Translations under genes and position numbers: made by a program
Notes under the pieces: model-generated
The model's input: only the letters and a program-made list of their open reading frames with translations
Told to the model about the DNA's origin: nothing
The model's database searches: none
NCBI GenBank assembly: GCA_002687025.1
Contig: NYZG01000131.1
Location: forward strand, 1 to 9,814
DNA length: 9,814 bases
Direction: 5' to 3'
DNA from: Candidatus Poribacteria bacterium
Lineage (GTDB): Bacteria; Poribacteria; WGA-4E; GCA-2687025
Shown: piece after piece, positions 6,872-9,814 of the stretch
Layout of the letters: the number at the start of each line of letters is the position of its first letter
Position numbering within the stretch: position 1 is the first letter of the stretch

Positions 6872-6920
6872 GTACCCGTACGGACCCGACGCCGCATTCC
6901 ACGCCCCCGACACAGCCCCG

Positions 6921-6932
6921 GCTCCCGGGAGC
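6921..6932. repeat. 12-bp perfect palindrome GCTCCCGGGAGC
   Basis: Perfect 12-bp palindrome in the spacer between the FkbM methyltransferase stop and the repeat-protein start. No T-run follows it on either strand, so it is not a typical intrinsic terminator. It could be a protein-binding site or chance in GC-rich DNA. Confidence 0.3.
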
Positions 6933-7018
6933 AGACGCCGCTCATTGTGCCCGCGACAGGCCCGGTAGGGGCGGAGCGGAACACGTCCCCGCACGCCCGG
7001 CGGCCGCGGCGCGCGCGT

Positions 7019-8047
7019 CTACTGATCGCCCGGCTGAGTTCCGCGGGCCAGCTCGTCTGCAAGAGCCCCAAGCCGATCGCCTGCCAGCAGCCTGGTAGCC
7101 ATGAACAGCGGATACAGGGATATGGAGTTGAGTATCGCGTCGGCTTTGGCGTGTGATCGCTGGACGCACAGCCATTCGTCGGGCCACTGATCCCTATTGA
7201 GCGCCAGGGCCTGCTGGTAGGGAACCAAATGCGGGTCGTGGCGCGCCGGGCCTTCCATACGGCGCACAAGAGTCAGGCCATAGCAGTCGAAACCCCACGC
7301 GCGAAGCGCTGCGAGGACGTCACCCGCGCGGTGGATTACCTCGGGATGGGCCGCTTCCAGGAGTATGCAGGCTGTCTGTGGATGCCGAAACCACCGCGCG
7401 CCGCCACGGATAACGTCCCGTTCATAGCCCTCGACATCCAGCTTGATGGCAATGGGATGGGCAACGCTGTCCGGATCCAAGATGTCGTCGAGCCGTTCCA
7501 CTTCGACATCGGCCACACCCTCCGAAGCCGCCTTTCCTGAGTGCAGCATGAGCCAGTCCGGTATCAGAGACGACGACGGGCCGTGCATGTAGACAGGCTG
7601 CCTTCCCCGCTTGGATCCCAGCGCAACCTGGTGCGTAGTGATGCTGCCCCCCAGGTCGTTGGCCGCGACGTTGGCGGCGAGCATGCTGTGGTAATAGTCA
7701 ACCGGCTCGAAAGCGTGGACGCTCAGTTCCGCCCGCGCGTTCGCCGCGGCGAGTAGGCTGAAGTACCCCTGGTTTGCGCCAATGTCGAGGAAAGCTCCGC
7801 CGTCTTCGGTTGCCACTAAGGTAAGGAACGTCTGGAGAGGCTCATACCCGGCCGCATGCAGAACCGGCGTCATGTACTCGGTGAATACCGGCCCCCATCC
7901 GAGCGGCCCGTGCATCGTGAAGCCCATCGAGCTTGCAACCGTGACCTTTGGTTGGGCGCGGTCTCCGTCCAGGCCGTGTCCCGTGACCTGACGAACACGG
8001 ACCTCTAGGTGCCGTTCCATGCTGTTGAGATCGGAAATCCGTGGCAT
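7019..8047 (-). CDS. FkbM-family SAM-dependent methyltransferase
   Basis: This 342-residue class I methyltransferase has the SAM-binding motif I FLDIGANQGYFSLLAA at about residues 87-102, the acidic HAFEP at 111-115, and the FkbM hallmark IKLDVEGYERDVIRG at about 201-215. FkbM enzymes O-methylate sugars or polyketides, and they are frequent in polysaccharide loci, where they modify or cap glycans; a sugar hydroxyl is the likely target here. An N-terminal region of about 80 residues precedes the core, and about 75 residues follow it (from about 268) with no motif I recognise. The start at 8047 is the first ATG; an internal ATG at 8020 is possible. The gene is divergent from the GT2 gene and lies 194 nt upstream of the minus-strand operon, so it may have its own transcript. 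Confidence 0.93.
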   Translation of the reverse strand: MPRISDLNSMERHLEVRVRQVTGHGLDGDRAQPKVTVASSMGFTMHGPLGWGPVFTEYMTPVLHAAGYEPLQTFLTLVATEDGGAFLDIGANQGYFSLLAAANARAELSVHAFEPVDYYHSMLAANVAANDLGGSITTHQVALGSKRGRQPVYMHGPSSSLIPDWLMLHSGKAASEGVADVEVERLDDILDPDSVAHPIAIKLDVEGYERDVIRGGARWFRHPQTACILLEAAHPEVIHRAGDVLAALRAWGFDCYGLTLVRRMEGPARHDPHLVPYQQALALNRDQWPDEWLCVQRSHAKADAILNSISLYPLFMATRLLAGDRLGALADELARGTQPGDQ

Positions 8048-8134
8048 ACAGGTCGCTATCTCTGCTGTCTGGAGTCATGCACAGCGCTGGCGAGCCGTGC
8101 CTTGCCGCCCACCTGCGCAGTCCTCGCCGAGCCC

Positions 8135-8146
8135 GGCCCGCGGGCC
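8135..8146. repeat. 12-bp perfect palindrome GGCCCGCGGGCC
   Basis: Perfect 12-bp palindrome within the divergent spacer, about 88 nt from the FkbM start and 188 nt from the preferred GT2 start. It might be a shared operator. Because it is pure G+C in GC-rich DNA, chance is a serious alternative. Confidence 0.25.
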
Positions 8147-8322
8147 ATGCGAGTGCCGGAGCTCAGGACGATTGTGGTAGCGCAAGCGCGAGATCGCAAG
8201 GTCCACGGTCGCCCGTGGCGTGCGGGCGGCTTCCTCGCATCGGGCTGCTATGGTATACCTGCTGCCGTTCGGGGGTCCTCAGCCCTGGCACGACCCCAGT
8301 CGCGACGTTGCGGCCACCACAC

Positions 8323-8326
8323 AGGA
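8323..8326 (+). promoter_or_regulatory. ribosome binding site supporting the GTG start of the GT2 gene
   Basis: AGGA lies 7 nt before the GTG at 8334. The earlier in-frame ATGs at 8220 and 8250 have no comparable upstream purine tract, which favours the GTG start. Confidence 0.5.
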
Positions 8327-8333
8327 CTATGAT

Positions 8334-9464
8334 GTGGCGGATGCCATAGACACGACGGTCGACGTCACGATCGGGCTACCTGTCTACAACGGCGAGGCCT
8401 ACCTGGACGTGGCCATCACGGGCCTCCGCACGCAGTCCTACCCGAGTTTCAGACTCCTGATCTCTGACAACGCGTCCACCGACGGCACCGAGGATATCTG
8501 TCGCGAGCACGCCGATGACGACGCTCGCATCGAGTTCGTGCGACATCCGGCGAACCTCGGCGCCGGGGCGAATTTCCAATTCGTGCTGGACCAGGCGCGG
8601 ACGCCCTATTTCATGTGGGCCGCGCACGATGACCTGCGGAACGCGGATTACGTCGCGTCGCTACGCAGCGCGCTCGAGGCGGATCCGTCTGCCGCGCTGG
8701 CGTTTGGGGACGTGCACGAAATCAGTCCTGCCGGTGAGTCCACGGTGTGGCGCTCGCTGCGGGATCTGGGTCGTCGTACAGGTCTGTTCGGGCGGCTGGC
8801 GTCACTGTGTCTCGCTGCCGGGCGAAGCGGGGAGGCGAACGCCATCTACGGTCTGTTCCGCACGGCGACGGCGAGAGATGCGGACATCGCCGCTCTCGAT
8901 ACGCAGTACTCCTGGGGACTCGACACTCTCTTCCTCTGCCGCGTCGCGTCTCTTGGGGGCTTCACGCACTCCGCGGATGCTACCCTCTACAAGCGCAACT
9001 ACCCCGAGAGGATGTTTGACGAGCAGAACCCCTCGGCGACCGCAATGGCGCGTTTCCGCGTCTGGGAAGCCCTGAGAGACGCTATCCAGGAACAGTCCGA
9101 TACCCTCGAGGGGGTGCTCCAGAACGAGACGTTGCCTCGCCATGAGCGCGCTGCGCTTCTGACGCGTTGGGAGGGGCTGCGGGCCCAGCTGTCGGATACG
9201 AGAGCCGAGTGCCATACGATGTGCGGCCTTCTGGTGGAGTACTGGCCGGCGATCACCGAGTACTTCCAACAGATGATCCACGTGGTCGAGAATGCAGACC
9301 TCTCGACAGAAGACAGAACCGTGTTGCGTGTCCTCCTTTGGGGAGAGTGCACAGCGTGGCTATTGCCGGACGCTGACCCGGACTCAGGGAGGATTAGCGG
9401 TACAGCCAGGAGCTTGTTGGCAACGGTCGTAGAAGCGTACCTCGACTACCAGGCCGCCGGTTAA
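8334..9464 (+). CDS. GT2-family (GT-A fold) glycosyltransferase
   Basis: Family 2 glycosyltransferases move a sugar from a nucleotide donor to an acceptor in the cytoplasm. Numbered from the GTG at 8334 (376 residues), VTIGLPVYNGEAYL at 11-24 is the first GT-A strand. ISDNASTDGT at 43-52 binds the nucleotide, and HDD at 98-100 is the metal-binding DxD-type motif, preceded by YFMWAA. A variable acceptor-side region follows, then a helical C-terminal part of about 140 residues (from about 235) that I do not recognise. The frame is open to ATGs at 8250 and 8220, but the family begins just before 'VTIGLPVYNG' and only the GTG has an AGGA site, so 8334 is preferred. The next gene, a CDP-glucose synthase, starts 47 nt downstream, suggesting co-transcription. 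Donor and acceptor are unknown. Confidence 0.91.
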   Translation: MADAIDTTVDVTIGLPVYNGEAYLDVAITGLRTQSYPSFRLLISDNASTDGTEDICREHADDDARIEFVRHPANLGAGANFQFVLDQARTPYFMWAAHDDLRNADYVASLRSALEADPSAALAFGDVHEISPAGESTVWRSLRDLGRRTGLFGRLASLCLAAGRSGEANAIYGLFRTATARDADIAALDTQYSWGLDTLFLCRVASLGGFTHSADATLYKRNYPERMFDEQNPSATAMARFRVWEALRDAIQEQSDTLEGVLQNETLPRHERAALLTRWEGLRAQLSDTRAECHTMCGLLVEYWPAITEYFQQMIHVVENADLSTEDRTVLRVLLWGECTAWLLPDADPDSGRISGTARSLLATVVEAYLDYQAAG

Positions 9465-9511
9465 GGCCCTCACGAACGACTCCGTGGACTCCATAGGATA
9501 GGTCATCCGCC

Positions 9512-9814
9512 GTGCAGACAGTCATATTGGCAGGAGGTATGGGGACCCGGCTCCAGGAGGAAACCGTCGCGAGGCCCAAGCCCATGGTGGAGATCGGCGG
9601 GCGGCCCATCCTTTGGCATCTCATGAAGGGCTATGCCCACTGTGGGTTCACGGAGTTCTTCGTCGCCTGTGGGTATCTCGGAAACGTCATCAAGCGGTAC
9701 TTCCGAGACTACTACACCCTGCAGCGGGACCTGACGGTGCGGCTCGGCGATGGCGCCGTGGATGCATGGGAGGGCGATCGAGAGGACTGGACCGTCCATC
9801 TGTGTGACACCGGG
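9512..9814 (+). CDS. rfbF: glucose-1-phosphate cytidylyltransferase (5' part)
   Basis: The first 101 codons are present; the rest lies beyond the window. The enzyme joins glucose-1-phosphate and CTP to give CDP-glucose and pyrophosphate, the first step towards CDP-3,6-dideoxyhexoses such as tyvelose, paratose, abequose or ascarylose, and towards some branched or methylated sugars. The nucleotidyltransferase signature ILAGGMGTRL is at residues 5-14. RPKPMVEIGGRPILWH at 21-36 is the cytidylyltransferase-specific continuation, and the order through ACGYLGNVIKRYF and WTVHLCDTG matches RfbF/DdhA along the whole segment. The start is a GTG at 9512, with an AGG-containing purine stretch about 10 nt upstream; no earlier in-frame start gives a better family fit. 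CDP-glucose 4,6-dehydratase and later CDP-sugar genes are expected just outside the window. Confidence 0.94.
   Translation, partial: MQTVILAGGMGTRLQEETVARPKPMVEIGGRPILWHLMKGYAHCGFTEFFVACGYLGNVIKRYFRDYYTLQRDLTVRLGDGAVDAWEGDREDWTVHLCDTG

Larger units (their letters stand above)
8048..8333. other. divergent intergenic region
   Basis: This spacer separates the FkbM gene (minus) from the GT2 gene (plus) and should hold promoters for both directions. I see no protein-like frame in it. It carries a 12-bp palindrome at 8135-8146. I could not find a convincing sigma-70-type -35/-10 pair; the best candidate, TTGCGG (8308) with TATGAT (8328), has a spacer of only 14 nt. Confidence 0.5.

Noticed and set aside
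6825..6902. N-terminal extension of the repeat protein to the ATG at 6902
   Set aside because: The 26 extra residues are Arg-rich and would hide the signal segment; the ATG at 6824 has the GAGGAG site.
6921..6932. Palindrome as an intrinsic terminator of the FkbM gene
   Set aside because: The stem is only 6 bp with no loop, and no T-run follows on the minus strand.
8308..8333. TTGCGG ... TATGAT as a sigma-70 promoter for the GT2 gene
   Set aside because: The spacer is 14 nt, too short, and the -10 would abut the preferred start codon.
1..9814. CRISPR array, tRNA/rRNA gene, transposase or toxin-antitoxin/defence system
   Set aside because: No regularly spaced direct repeats, RNA-gene-like sequence, IS ends or transposase motifs were seen. 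The STAND-like ATPase alone, lacking a visible effector domain, is not enough to call an antiviral system.

Overview
This is a GC-rich bacterial window with eight complete genes and two that run off its edges, mostly concerned with cell-surface glycan assembly. The set is typical of a surface polysaccharide locus in a diderm bacterium: two GT9 heptosyltransferase-family enzymes, a GT2 glycosyltransferase, an FkbM methyltransferase, a PAP2 phosphatase and a glucose-1-phosphate cytidylyltransferase. The host cannot be named from sequence alone. The secreted repeat protein and the ATPase-TPR protein with a DUF1349-like tail recall high-GC uncultured phyla such as Poribacteria or Latescibacteria, but that is an impression, not an identification.

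Minus-strand block, read right to left: FkbM methyltransferase (8047-7019), a 194-nt gap, a secreted repeat protein (6824-6195), a small exported protein (6188-5763), a PAP2 phosphatase (5890-5306), two tandem GT9 glycosyltransferases (5284-4274 and 4216-3230), a MazG-type pyrophosphohydrolase (3200-2916), and a very large AAA-like ATPase/TPR protein (2871 to beyond position 1). From 6824 downward the gaps are 44 nt or less, or the genes overlap, so these seven genes probably form one operon. The ATPase frame is open without a stop for 957 codons to the window edge, although many shorter frames overlie it.

Plus-strand block: after a divergent spacer of up to 286 nt comes a GT2 glycosyltransferase (8334-9464). 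A glucose-1-phosphate cytidylyltransferase (9512 onward) follows 47 nt later and is cut by the window end. This enzyme makes CDP-glucose, the entry point to CDP-3,6-dideoxyhexoses.

Taken together, the plus-strand genes supply an unusual activated sugar and a transferase. The minus-strand genes could add GT9-linked sugars, O-methylate the glycan, and dephosphorylate a lipid carrier at the membrane. The ATPase-TPR protein may be a regulator or sensor. The oddest points are the junction between the two GT9 genes (one in-frame TGA, no usable AUG for the second domain), the long overlap of the small exported protein with the PAP2 signal-peptide region, and the beta-sandwich-like tail on the ATPase-TPR protein.
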